Shown here: positions 8,944 through 16,656 of the stretch, piece after piece
How positions within the stretch are numbered: the first letter of the stretch is position 1
How the letters are laid out: each line of letters starts with the position of its first letter
Origin: DASQEH01 sp038239485
Lineage (GTDB): Bacteria > Actinomycetota > Actinomycetes > Propionibacteriales > Nocardioidaceae
Assembly: GCA_038239485.1 (NCBI GenBank)
Contig: JBBSET010000002.1
Location: 1-64,000 of the forward strand
Length of the DNA: 64,000 bases
Direction: 5' to 3'
Notes under the pieces: generated by a model
What the model was told of the DNA's origin: nothing
Database searches by the model: none
The model's input: the letters and a program-made list of their open reading frames with translations, nothing else
Translations under genes and position numbers: made by a program

Positions 8944-10374
8944 ATGGCAACACCGAGCCCCGGACACTCCATCACGGTCCGGGTCGAGGCCCCGGCAGAC
9001 GCCGGCGCGACCGCACGGCTGACGGCGGCGGTCGGCGAGGCCGGTGGCGCACTGACGGCGCTCGACGTCGTCGAGTCCCACCACGACCGGCTGGTCATCG
9101 ACGTCACCTGCAACGCGAGCGACCCTGACCACGCCGACCGGATCAGCGTCGCACTCGGGGACCTCGACGGCTTCACGCTGCGCAAGGTCAGCGACCGGAC
9201 CTTCCTCATCCACCTCGGCGGCAAGATCGAGGTCCAGCCCAAGGTGTCTCTCAAGACCCGCGACGACCTCTCCAGGGCTTACACACCTGGGGTCGCGCGG
9301 GTCTGCCTGGCGATCGCGAAGAGTCCCGAGGACGCCCGCCGGCTGACCATCAAGCGCAACACGGTCGCCGTCGTCACCGACGGGTCCGCCGTGCTGGGGT
9401 TGGGCAACATCGGCCCGGCGGCAGCGCTGCCGGTGATGGAGGGCAAGGCCGCGCTGTTCAAGCGCTTCGCGGGAGTCGACGCCTGGCCGGTGTGCCTGGA
9501 CACCCAGGACACCGATGCCATCGTCGACACCGTGAGGTATCTCGCGCCCGTCTACGGCGGGATCAACCTCGAGGACATCGCCGCGCCGAGGTGTTTCGAG
9601 ATCGAGGCGAGGCTCCGGGAGCTGCTCGACATCCCTGTCTTCCACGATGACCAGCACGGGACTGCCATCGTCGTGCTCGCCGCGCTGCGGAACGCCCTCC
9701 GCGTGGTCGGCAAGGAGCTCGAGGACGTCCGCATCGTGGTGTCGGGGGTGGGAGCGGCCGGGTCCGCGATCATCCGGCTGCTGCACGCGCAGGGCGCCGG
9801 TTACCTGATCGGCTGCGGCCGCGACGGCGCCCTCCATCACGGCCAGGACCTGACCGAGCCGGCGCGGGTGTGGATCACCGAGAACACCAACTCCGACGGC
9901 GTTTCGGGCTCGCTCAAGTCGGTCCTCGCCGACGCGGACGTCTTCATCGGAGTCTCGGCGCCCAACCTGCTCGACGGGTCCGACATCGCGACGATGGCCA
10001 AGGACGCGATCGTCTTCGCGCTGTCCAATCCCGATCCCGAGGTCGACCCGATGGAGGCCCAGCAGCACGCGGCGGTCGTGGCCACCGGCCGCAGCGACTA
10101 CCCCAACCAGATCAACAACGTGCTGGCCTTCCCTGGGTTCTTCCGCGGCCTGCTGGACGCCGGTGCCCGCGACGTCACCGACGACATGATGATCGTGGCG
10201 GCGAAGGCCATCGCCGACGTGGTGTCGCCGGACGAGCTCAACCCGAGCTTCATCGTGCCCAGCGTGTTCGACCCGGCCGTCGCGCCGGCTGTCGCCGCCG
10301 CCGTCCGCAAGGTGGCCGTGGACAACAGCCACGCGACCCCGCCGGCCCTCGACGGCATCGGCCTGCCCGGCTGA
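8944..10374 (+). CDS. malic enzyme with N-terminal ACT domain
   Basis: Oxidative decarboxylation of malate to pyruvate. 476 residues: an ACT-type regulatory domain (about 10-85, HSITVRVEAPADAGATARLT...) followed by the short bacterial malic enzyme (about 95-470). Catalytic landmarks: SRAYTPGVARVC, the Lys in VMEGKAALFKRF, EDIAAPRCFEIE, HDDQHGTAIV, Rossmann GVGAAGSAI, and ALSNPDPEV. NAD versus NADP use cannot be read with confidence. SD AGGAGG is close upstream of the ATG. ACT domains usually bind amino acids or related ligands, so this enzyme could sense nitrogen status; that is inference. It sits alone on the plus strand inside the purine/glyoxylate block. Confidence 0.92.
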   Translation: MATPSPGHSITVRVEAPADAGATARLTAAVGEAGGALTALDVVESHHDRLVIDVTCNASDPDHADRISVALGDLDGFTLRKVSDRTFLIHLGGKIEVQPKVSLKTRDDLSRAYTPGVARVCLAIAKSPEDARRLTIKRNTVAVVTDGSAVLGLGNIGPAAALPVMEGKAALFKRFAGVDAWPVCLDTQDTDAIVDTVRYLAPVYGGINLEDIAAPRCFEIEARLRELLDIPVFHDDQHGTAIVVLAALRNALRVVGKELEDVRIVVSGVGAAGSAIIRLLHAQGAGYLIGCGRDGALHHGQDLTEPARVWITENTNSDGVSGSLKSVLADADVFIGVSAPNLLDGSDIATMAKDAIVFALSNPDPEVDPMEAQQHAAVVATGRSDYPNQINNVLAFPGFFRGLLDAGARDVTDDMMIVAAKAIADVVSPDELNPSFIVPSVFDPAVAPAVAAAVRKVAVDNSHATPPALDGIGLPG

Positions 10375-10385
10375 CGTCCGCAGGC

Positions 10386-11744
10386 TCAGCCCCGCCGCGC
10401 CATCAGCCGGCGGCGCGCCGCCAGGACGTCGCCGGCCACAGCGTCTTCGTCGACGCTGACCAGCCGGTCCTTCTCGATGACCGGACGTCCGTTGACGAGC
10501 AGCAGCTCCAACGGTGGCTGCGCGCCGAGCACGAGCGCCGCGACCGGGTCGGCGATGTCGATGTGGCCCAGCGTGTCGAGCCTCCACAGCGCAACGTCGG
10601 CGAGCTTGCCGACCTCCAGCGAGCCGATCTCGTCCTGGCGTCCGAGCACGTGCGCGCCACCCATCGTGGCCAGGCCCAGCGCGTCGCGGACGGTCAGATC
10701 GCCCGGTCCGCCGCGGGCGCGGGCGAACAGCACCGCGTGGCGTACCTCGTCGAGCAGCGACGACGCCTCATTGGAGGCGGCGCCGTCGACGCCCAGCCCG
10801 ACGGCGACACCGGCGGCACGCATGTCGCGCACCCGGGCGATCCCGGAGCCCAGCCTGGCGTTCGACGTAGGGCAGTGAGCGGCACCGGTACCGCTCGCCG
10901 CCATCGCGGCCATCCCCGCGTCGTCGAGGTGCACGACGTGGGCGAACCAGACGTCGGAGCCGAGCCAGCCGACGGAGTCCATGTACTCGACCGGGGTGCA
11001 GCCGAAGTGCTCGCGGCAGTACTCCTCCTCGTCGAGTGTCTCGCACAGATGCGTGTGCAGCCGTGCGCCCTTGTCGCGAGCCAGCTCGGCGGCCTGCAGG
11101 AGCAGGTCGCGGGTCACCGAGACGGGCGAGCACGGCGCCACCCCGATCCGCAGCATGGAGTCGAACGACGTGTCGTGGTGCATGTCGATCGCCAGCTCGG
11201 TGGCGGCCAGGATCGCATCGATGTCCTCGACGACGCTGTCGGGCGGGTGCCCGCCCGAGCTCTGGCCGAGGTCCATCGACCCGCGGGTGGGGTGGAAGCG
11301 AAGGCCGACCGAGGCGGCCGCCTCGATCTCGGCGGCCAGCATGTCGCCGCCGTCGTGGGGGAACACGTACTGGTGGTCCGTCGTGGTCGTACACCCGGAC
11401 TTCGCGAGCCAGCCGAGCGCCCCGGTGGCGGCGCTACGGACGATCTCCGCATCGAGCCGGCCCCAGATCGGGTACAGCGTCGTCAGCCACTCGAACAGGG
11501 TCCCGTTGAGGGCGAGCCCTCGCGTCACCCACTGGTAGAGGTGGTGGTGGGTGTTGACCAGTCCCGGCGTCGCAAGGCAGCCGGTGGCGTCGACGTATCG
11601 GGCTTCCGGCAGGCCGGTTGGAGCGGGACCGGCCCCCACGGCAGTGACCAGCTTGCCCTCGACCACGATATGGCCGGGTGCGTACTCCGCTGCCGAGGAG
11701 TCCATCGTGGCGACGTGGCAGCCCTGCAGGACGACGGTGCTCAC
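10386..11744 (-). CDS. 8-oxoguanine deaminase-type amidohydrolase
   Basis: 452-residue member of the AtzB/TrzN/guanine-deaminase amidohydrolase branch; the closest functional label is 8-oxoguanine deaminase, giving urate and ammonia. Metal site HHHLYQW at about residue 66, HTHLCE at about 232, H in WFAHVVHLDD, and D in GLGVDGAASNE are all present. Signature stretches for this branch are HQYVFPHDGGD, GSMDLGQSSGG and VAPCSPVSVT. If it does make urate, it would feed the urate-to-allantoin genes beside it. Guanine deaminase or another aminohydrolase remains possible. GTG start five bases after the uraH stop, so it is the last gene of the fabG-fabI-murU-uraH run. Confidence 0.8.
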   Translation of the reverse strand: MSTVVLQGCHVATMDSSAAEYAPGHIVVEGKLVTAVGAGPAPTGLPEARYVDATGCLATPGLVNTHHHLYQWVTRGLALNGTLFEWLTTLYPIWGRLDAEIVRSAATGALGWLAKSGCTTTTDHQYVFPHDGGDMLAAEIEAAASVGLRFHPTRGSMDLGQSSGGHPPDSVVEDIDAILAATELAIDMHHDTSFDSMLRIGVAPCSPVSVTRDLLLQAAELARDKGARLHTHLCETLDEEEYCREHFGCTPVEYMDSVGWLGSDVWFAHVVHLDDAGMAAMAASGTGAAHCPTSNARLGSGIARVRDMRAAGVAVGLGVDGAASNEASSLLDEVRHAVLFARARGGPGDLTVRDALGLATMGGAHVLGRQDEIGSLEVGKLADVALWRLDTLGHIDIADPVAALVLGAQPPLELLLVNGRPVIEKDRLVSVDEDAVAGDVLAARRRLMARRG

Positions 11745-11749
11745 GCGGG

Positions 11750-12082
11750 CTAGCTTCCGCGATAGGTCGAGTAGGCGAACGGGCTCAGCAGGACCGGTAC
11801 GTGGTAGTGGTCCCTGGCGTCCTCGACGACGAACATGATCTCGACGGCGGGAAAGAACACCGGCTGCTCCCAGGCCTCGAAGTACGGAGCGGTCTCGAAC
11901 ACGAGCCGGTAGGTGCCGGCGGGCCGGCTGTCCGAGCCGAAGTCAGCCACCCTACCGTCGTCGTCGGTGATCGCTGTCGCCGGCGAAACGTCGGGGTCAC
12001 CCACGCGGTGGAGCCGGACGGTGATACCGGCGCCGGGACAACCCCTCGAGGCGTCGAGGACATGGGTCGAGATCCGCGTCAC
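11750..12082 (-). CDS. uraH: 5-hydroxyisourate hydrolase
   Basis: Transthyretin-like enzyme that opens 5-hydroxyisourate to OHCU, the substrate of UraD. 110 residues, exactly family length. Start motif ISTHVLDASRG (catalytic His), the VRLHRV strand, ETAPYFEAW, and the terminal signature YSTYRGS are all present. GTG at 12082 overlaps the stop of the Mur ligase-UraD fusion gene (GTGA), so the two consecutive urate-pathway enzymes are translationally coupled. Upstream in-frame sequence is not conserved, which supports this start. Confidence 0.95.
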   Translation of the reverse strand: MTRISTHVLDASRGCPGAGITVRLHRVGDPDVSPATAITDDDGRVADFGSDSRPAGTYRLVFETAPYFEAWEQPVFFPAVEIMFVVEDARDHYHVPVLLSPFAYSTYRGS

Positions 12083-14337
12083 TCTGCGCCCCCCAGGTCC
12101 CTGACGTCCGCCTGACGGTGGCTGCCGTCGACCAACGACCCGAGCCTGACGATGGCGATCTCCGTGAGCTCGTTGGCTACCTCCCCCGCCTCGGCCTCTG
12201 GTGGGTTGGCCAGCCGGCGTCGCAGCTCGCCCAGGATCCAGCCGGCCGACCGGCCGGCGGCGCGGACCAGGAAGATCCGGCCGAACCGGGCTTCGTACTC
12301 CCGGTTGCCCTCGGCCAAAGCCTCGCTCACGGCGGAGTCGGTGGCGTCGACCCCGGACTGCTCGCGTCGGGAGTGCCCGGCCTGGTGCCCTGGACCGGCC
12401 GGCTCCCCGATCCGGGGGTGGCCGGCCAGGGCCAGGTCGGCCTCGGTGGCAGAGAGGCTCGCGGCACTGGATCGGCCGACACTCAGAAGGTCGTCGGTAC
12501 TCGCATACGGCCGTCTGGCCGCGACCTCCTCGGACCACCGCGGTACCGCGAGACAGGAGGCGAGCAGGTTCTCCGCCTCCTCCGAGGGGAGACGGTTGAA
12601 CCACCCCAGCCTGTCGCCCGAGGCTGGGCCGGGCGCCTCGTGGGCCTGCTCCCCGGCTGCCACCAGGACCTTGTGGCGCACGACCTCAGGGGAGTCCAAG
12701 GTCGCGCCACGAACGCGCAGCCAGTCCTCGAGGATCGGCCGGTCCTGGTGGCACATCACCGCCACGACGTCGCGGTCGGAGGCCAGGTCGAGCAGCGCCT
12801 CCAGCCCCGCGAGCTCGGTGCCGAAGGACGGGACGACGGTGACGCCTACCTGCTCGGCGCCTTCGCGGTAGAGCGCGCTGAGCTCGTTCTCGTCGCGACC
12901 GCGGAGGCACCTCTGCTTGTGGACGATCACGACGGCGTCGCTGCCGCGTGCGGCCATCTCGCCGATGCTGCGCACGACCTCGTCGGTGCGGTCGCCGGCC
13001 GTCCCGACAGCCAGCAGGGTGCGCGACCCACGCGGGCACAGTCCGTGCATCACCTCGAGCAGGGCGTCGAGCCCTGCCTCGTTGTGGGCCAGGTCGATGA
13101 CGACGGTGATGTCGTCGAGGCTGTAGACATTCATCCGGCCGGGGTTGAGCTCGGGACCGGGCGCGAAGCTCGTCAGGCCGAGGACGACCGCCTCGCGGGG
13201 AAGGCCGACGCCGAGCGCGGCGCTGCAGGCGGCGAGCGCGTTCTCGACGTTGAAGCGGCTCAACCCGGCCAGGGTCATCGGCACGTCGACCACACGGACG
13301 ACCGGGTCCGGGTCGGATCTGGGCGCGACAACGCAGATCCACCCGTCGATGACGGTCGTCGCGCGGCCGCCGTGGCCGACAACCTCACGGATCGCGGGTG
13401 AGTCGGGGTCGCGGGAGAACACCCACGTCGGCGCCGTGAGGTGGCTGCGCATGCCGAAGACACGCGGGTCGTCACCGTTGAGAACCGCCCATCCGGTGGC
13501 TCTGGTGATCTTGGTAACCACCGACTTGACCTCCGCGAGCTGGTCGAGCGTGTCGATGCCCTGCAGCCCGAGATGGTCGGCGGACACGTTCGTCACGACG
13601 GAGATGTCGTTGTGGCGAACCCCGATGCCCTTCAGCAGGATGCCGCCGCGGGCGGTCTCCGTCACCGCGAGCTGGACGCCGGGCTGGTCGAGCACCCGGC
13701 CCGCCCCGCTCGGACCGGAGTAGTCGCCGGCCTCGACCAGCCGGCCGTCCAGATAGATCCCGTCGGTGGACGACCAGCCGACGCTGAGGCCGGCCATCCG
13801 GGCGATGTGGGCGATCATCCGCGACGTGGTGGTCTTCCCATTGGTTCCGGTCACCGCGATCACCGGGATGGTCGGGCGGATCGTGGTGGGGCGCCCGCCC
13901 GGCTCGGCCCGGCGTACCTCCGCCGCACCCTCGCCGACCAGGCTCTCCACATCGGTGGCCGGCAGCTGGTCCAACACCGCCGCGACGGCCCGCCCCAGCG
14001 CCTCGGCGCGGCCGCGGTGGCTCCATGGGTATGCCACCACGACCTGATGGACGTCGGCGGTCGGGCGTACCCTTACCGCCAACCGGGAGGTGCCGGCCTC
14101 GGCGGCCACCTGACGTACCAGCTTGGCCACTGCGCGGGCGGCGAACCGCTGCCGGAACCCGGACCCGGCCTGGCCCGGTCGGGCGTTGGCCAGCCCGATC
14201 CGCCGGGCGAACCTCAGCGCGACCTCGTCGGATACCGCGTCGAGCCCGGCCAGGTCGAGCGTCAGCTTGACCGCGGCTCTGGGGAAGTACAGGTTCGGCC
14301 CCTCGAGCACCCGCAGCTCGACCAGAGACGCCACCAT
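12079..14337 (-). CDS. uraD: CphA-like Mur ligase fused to OHCU decarboxylase (UraD)
   Basis: One uninterrupted 752-residue frame with two unrelated modules. Residues 1-130 resemble the CphA N-terminal domain (LEGPNLYFPRAAVKLTLDL). The ATP-grasp domain of CphA is absent. Residues about 155-560 form a Mur-ligase domain closest to the C-terminal half of CphA: P-loop GTNGKTT at 164-170, ARGGILLKGIGV, VSADHLGLQGIDTL, LAHNEAGLDALL, VGTAGDRTDE. Residues about 578-745 are a full UraD domain: WFNRLPSEEAENLL, catalytic HPRIGE with His640, SRREQSG, ARFGRIFLVRAAGRS. UraD decarboxylates OHCU to S-allantoin. What the ligase half joins is unknown; an amino acid to an Asp-type carboxylate is the family precedent. 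Six bases follow fabI; uraH overlaps the 3' end. No clear SD before an internal UraD start. Confidence 0.88.
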   Translation of the reverse strand: MVASLVELRVLEGPNLYFPRAAVKLTLDLAGLDAVSDEVALRFARRIGLANARPGQAGSGFRQRFAARAVAKLVRQVAAEAGTSRLAVRVRPTADVHQVVVAYPWSHRGRAEALGRAVAAVLDQLPATDVESLVGEGAAEVRRAEPGGRPTTIRPTIPVIAVTGTNGKTTTSRMIAHIARMAGLSVGWSSTDGIYLDGRLVEAGDYSGPSGAGRVLDQPGVQLAVTETARGGILLKGIGVRHNDISVVTNVSADHLGLQGIDTLDQLAEVKSVVTKITRATGWAVLNGDDPRVFGMRSHLTAPTWVFSRDPDSPAIREVVGHGGRATTVIDGWICVVAPRSDPDPVVRVVDVPMTLAGLSRFNVENALAACSAALGVGLPREAVVLGLTSFAPGPELNPGRMNVYSLDDITVVIDLAHNEAGLDALLEVMHGLCPRGSRTLLAVGTAGDRTDEVVRSIGEMAARGSDAVVIVHKQRCLRGRDENELSALYREGAEQVGVTVVPSFGTELAGLEALLDLASDRDVVAVMCHQDRPILEDWLRVRGATLDSPEVVRHKVLVAAGEQAHEAPGPASGDRLGWFNRLPSEEAENLLASCLAVPRWSEEVAARRPYASTDDLLSVGRSSAASLSATEADLALAGHPRIGEPAGPGHQAGHSRREQSGVDATDSAVSEALAEGNREYEARFGRIFLVRAAGRSAGWILGELRRRLANPPEAEAGEVANELTEIAIVRLGSLVDGSHRQADVRDLGGAE

Positions 14338-14343
14338 CGGCGC

Positions 14344-15114
14344 CTAGGCGCCCATCGCGTGGTATCCGCCGTCGACATGCACGATCTCCCCGGTCGTGGC
14401 CGGCATGAAGTCGCTGAGCAGCGCCACGATGGTGCGGGCCGTCGGCTCGAGGTCGTTCATGTCCCACCCGAGGGGCGCCCGCTTCTCCCATTCGGACTCG
14501 AACAGCTCGAAGCCGGGGATCGCCTTGGCCGCCAAGGTCTTCAGCGCACCGGCGGAGATCAGGTTCGAGCGGATGCCCTTGGGTCCGAGGTCGCGGGCGA
14601 GGTAGCGGTTGCAGGACTCCAGCGCGCCCTTGGCGAATCCCATCCAGTCGTACCCGGGCCAGGCGACGCTGGCATCGAACGTGCAGCCGACGATGCTGCC
14701 CCCCGGCCCCATCAGCGGCAGGCAGGCCATCGCCAGCGACTGGTAGGAGTACGCCGACACGCGAACCGCGCGCGCGACGTCCTCCCACGGGCCGGTCAGG
14801 AACTTGCCGCCCAGGATCGTCTCCGGGTTCCCGTATGCGATCGCGTGCACGACCCCGTCGAGGCCGTCGACATGCTGGCGCACGGCGTCCTCGAGGCCGG
14901 CCAGATGCTCGTCGTTGCTCACGTCGAGCTCGAGGACAGGCGGCTCGGTCGGCAGCCGTTTCGCGATCCGCCGGGTGATGGACAGCGCCCGGCCGAAGTT
15001 CGAGATCAGCACCGTCGCACCTTGCTCCTGCGCGACCTTCGCCGTCGCGAAGCCGATCGAGGAGTCCAGCGTGACCCCCGCGACCAGGATCCGCTTGCCT
15101 TCGAGAATGCCCAT
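14344..15114 (-). CDS. fabI: enoyl-[acyl-carrier-protein] reductase (InhA/FabI type)
   Basis: NADH-dependent last step of the fatty-acid elongation cycle. 256 residues. GKRILVAGVTLDSSIGFATAKV is the SDR cofactor start; the divergent catalytic motif Y-x6-K is in GYDWMGFAKGALES; substrate-loop sequence and the C-terminal GEIVHVDGGYHAMGA are typical of actinobacterial InhA. ATG at 15114 follows a weak SD; the frame upstream belongs to fabG's other frame. Follows fabG by 23 bp, the conserved fabG1-inhA pair. In mycobacteria the next gene is ferrochelatase; here it is the Mur ligase-UraD fusion, six bases away. Confidence 0.95.
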   Translation of the reverse strand: MGILEGKRILVAGVTLDSSIGFATAKVAQEQGATVLISNFGRALSITRRIAKRLPTEPPVLELDVSNDEHLAGLEDAVRQHVDGLDGVVHAIAYGNPETILGGKFLTGPWEDVARAVRVSAYSYQSLAMACLPLMGPGGSIVGCTFDASVAWPGYDWMGFAKGALESCNRYLARDLGPKGIRSNLISAGALKTLAAKAIPGFELFESEWEKRAPLGWDMNDLEPTARTIVALLSDFMPATTGEIVHVDGGYHAMGA

Positions 15115-15137
15115 GGTGTCAACCCTCTCATCCAGGG

Positions 15138-15842
15138 CTAGTGCCCCATCCCAAGACCGCCGTCGACCGGGATGACGGCGCCGGTGATGTAGGCGGCCTC
15201 GTCGGAGGCCAGCCACCTCACCACCTTGGCGATCTCCTCGCTGGTCGCGAAGCGGCTGAGCGGGATGGCCTTGACGTACTCGGCCTTCATCTCCGCCGCA
15301 AGCTCCGCGGTCATGTCGGTGTCGACGAAGCCGGGGGCGACCACGTTCGCCGTGATCGACCGGCTCCCGAGCTCCCGGGCGATCGACCGGGCCATACCGA
15401 CGAGGCCGGACTTGCTCGCGGCGTAGTTCACCTGACCGGCCGACCCGAGCAGGCCGACGACCGACGAGATCAAGATGATCCTGCCGCGCCTCAGCCGGAG
15501 CATCCCCTTGGCGGCGCGTTTGCTGACACGGAACGACCCGGTCAGGTTCGTCTCGATCACCGACGACCAGTCGTCGTCCGACATCCGCAGCAGCAGGGTG
15601 TCGCGGGTGATGCCGGCGTTGGCGACGAGGACCTCGACCGGGCCGTTGGCCGCCTCGACCTCGGTGAAGGCGACCTCCACCGACGCGGCGTCGGTGACGT
15701 CGCACTTCACGGCCAAGAACCCGGCCGGCGGCTCGCCGGACCGGTAGGTCACCGCGACGAGGTCACCAGCCTCGGCGAAGGCCTCGGCGATGGCCCTGCC
15801 GATCCCTCGGTTACCCCCGGTGACCAGCACGGATCTGCTCAC
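15138..15842 (-). CDS. fabG: 3-oxoacyl-[acyl-carrier-protein] reductase
   Basis: SDR that reduces 3-oxoacyl-ACP with NADPH. 234 residues. TGGNRGIGRAIA cofactor motif, NAG in LVANAGITRD, catalytic Ser in LISSVVGLLG, and the YAASKSGLVG Y-x3-K pair; C-terminal GAVIPVDGGLGMGH. I chose GTG at 15842 (MSRSVLVTGG): a GAGGGAGA sequence lies about 4 nt upstream and the residues beyond are unconserved. It is the promoter-proximal gene of the run fabG-fabI-(Mur ligase-UraD)-uraH-deaminase. Confidence 0.94.
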   Translation of the reverse strand: MSRSVLVTGGNRGIGRAIAEAFAEAGDLVAVTYRSGEPPAGFLAVKCDVTDAASVEVAFTEVEAANGPVEVLVANAGITRDTLLLRMSDDDWSSVIETNLTGSFRVSKRAAKGMLRLRRGRIILISSVVGLLGSAGQVNYAASKSGLVGMARSIARELGSRSITANVVAPGFVDTDMTAELAAEMKAEYVKAIPLSRFATSEEIAKVVRWLASDEAAYITGAVIPVDGGLGMGH

Positions 15843-15970
15843 ATCGTCTCCCTCGTCGGCCGTCGGCCCTCGTCGGCCGTCGGCGCCCGACGCTACCGGC
15901 TCCCCCGGCTTCCGGCTACCCGGGTGAGTCGCGCTTGGCCGCAGGCGTACGGTGTACATGAAGGAGCCAA

Positions 15971-16288
15971 GTGAACTCGCACGCTGAAAACCCTGTCGTC
16001 ATCACCTCCGCACGGGTGTCGCACAGTGCCGACATCCGCCGCCGCGAGGTCCGATACCTCTTGTCCATGGGCATCAGGACGCTCTGCTTCGTCCTCGCCA
16101 TCGTCACCGACGGTGCCGTCCGCTGGGTGCTCGTCGCCGCCGCGGTCTTCCTGCCGTATGTCGCGGTGGTCCTGGCCAACGCCACCGACCGCCGCGAGTT
16201 CAGCGGCCCGGCCCCGTTCCAGCCCGACGGGCTGCCCCAGATCGGTCAGCGACAGGTGACCGAGAGCGAAGAGGGCCCCCGGGGCTAG
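15971..16288 (+). CDS. DUF3099 small membrane protein
   Basis: 105-residue actinobacterial protein of unknown function (DUF3099 family). Cytosolic N-terminus with VITSARVSHSADIRRREVRYLL, then two adjacent hydrophobic helices (about 33-50 and 53-70), and a polar C-terminus. GTG start with AAGGAG five bases upstream. Divergent from fabG and followed by the 6C RNA. Nothing in the sequence gives a biochemical role. Confidence 0.8.
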   Translation: MNSHAENPVVITSARVSHSADIRRREVRYLLSMGIRTLCFVLAIVTDGAVRWVLVAAAVFLPYVAVVLANATDRREFSGPAPFQPDGLPQIGQRQVTESEEGPRG

Positions 16289-16299
16289 ACCTGGACGGC

Positions 16300-16402
16300 G
16301 CGCCGTGCGAGACTTGGTATCGGCATTCCGTTTCCCCCGTCGGAACGCCTTGAGTGGTGTCGGGCAGCCTCCCCCCGTGGCTGCCCGGCACCACTTATTT
16401 CA
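16300..16402 (+). ncRNA. 6C RNA (two C-loop hairpins)
   Basis: Two consecutive hairpins with cytosine-rich loops, the hallmark of the actinobacterial 6C small RNA. Hairpin 1: GGCATTCCG (from 16322) pairs with CGGAACGCC (to 16349) around a loop with five C. Hairpin 2: AGTGGTGTCGGGCAGCC (16353-16369) pairs with GGCTGCCCGGCACCACT (16379-16395) around a loop with six C. The linker TTGAG and the downstream U-rich tail match the known layout. 6C RNAs act in trans through the C-loops on GGGG-type target sites; targets here are unknown. The 5' end is approximate. Confidence 0.85.
16353..16402 (+). terminator. rho-independent terminator formed by 6C hairpin 2
   Basis: A 17-bp stem with a single G:U pair and a nine-base loop is followed by TTATTTCATTTC. 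It would end both the 6C RNA and any read-through from the DUF3099 gene. Confidence 0.75.
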
Positions 16403-16439
16403 TTTCACGGTTGTGGGCACTGGTTCGAGGTGACAGTCG

Positions 16440-16634
16440 GTGGAATGTCCTGAGGCCCTGACGTGCTCGGCTCGGGACTGCCGCAGCGTCGCCGTCGTCG
16501 CGCTGCGTTGGAACAACCCCAAGATCCACCCGCCCGAGCGGCGCAAGACCTGGCTCGCCTGCGCCGAGCACACGCAGTCGCTGACGGACTTCCTCGCTGC
16601 TCGCGGCCTCATGCGCGAGACCGAGCCGGTCTAG
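16440..16634 (+). CDS. small Cys-containing actinobacterial protein (often mislabelled acetone carboxylase)
   Basis: 64 residues, GTG start with a GAGG about 9 nt upstream. Sequence MECPEALTCSARDCRS then ALRWNNPKIHPPERRKTWLACAEHTQSL. Cysteines at 3, 9, 14 and 41 plus His44 suggest a small zinc-binding fold. The RWNNPK.H...RRKTW.AC..H pattern is one I recognise as conserved across actinobacteria, where it is frequently named acetone carboxylase without support. Function unknown. Convergent with moaA. Confidence 0.75.
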   Translation: MECPEALTCSARDCRSVAVVALRWNNPKIHPPERRKTWLACAEHTQSLTDFLAARGLMRETEPV

Positions 16635-16656
16635 CTTTCGCCCCTCGGCGTTCCGG

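Noticed and set aside
12079..14337. Fusion as an artefact of a lost stop codon between two genes
   Set aside because: The frame is continuous with coding-like sequence through the linker, and no SD plus start is seen for a separate UraD; still, resequencing or relatives would settle it.
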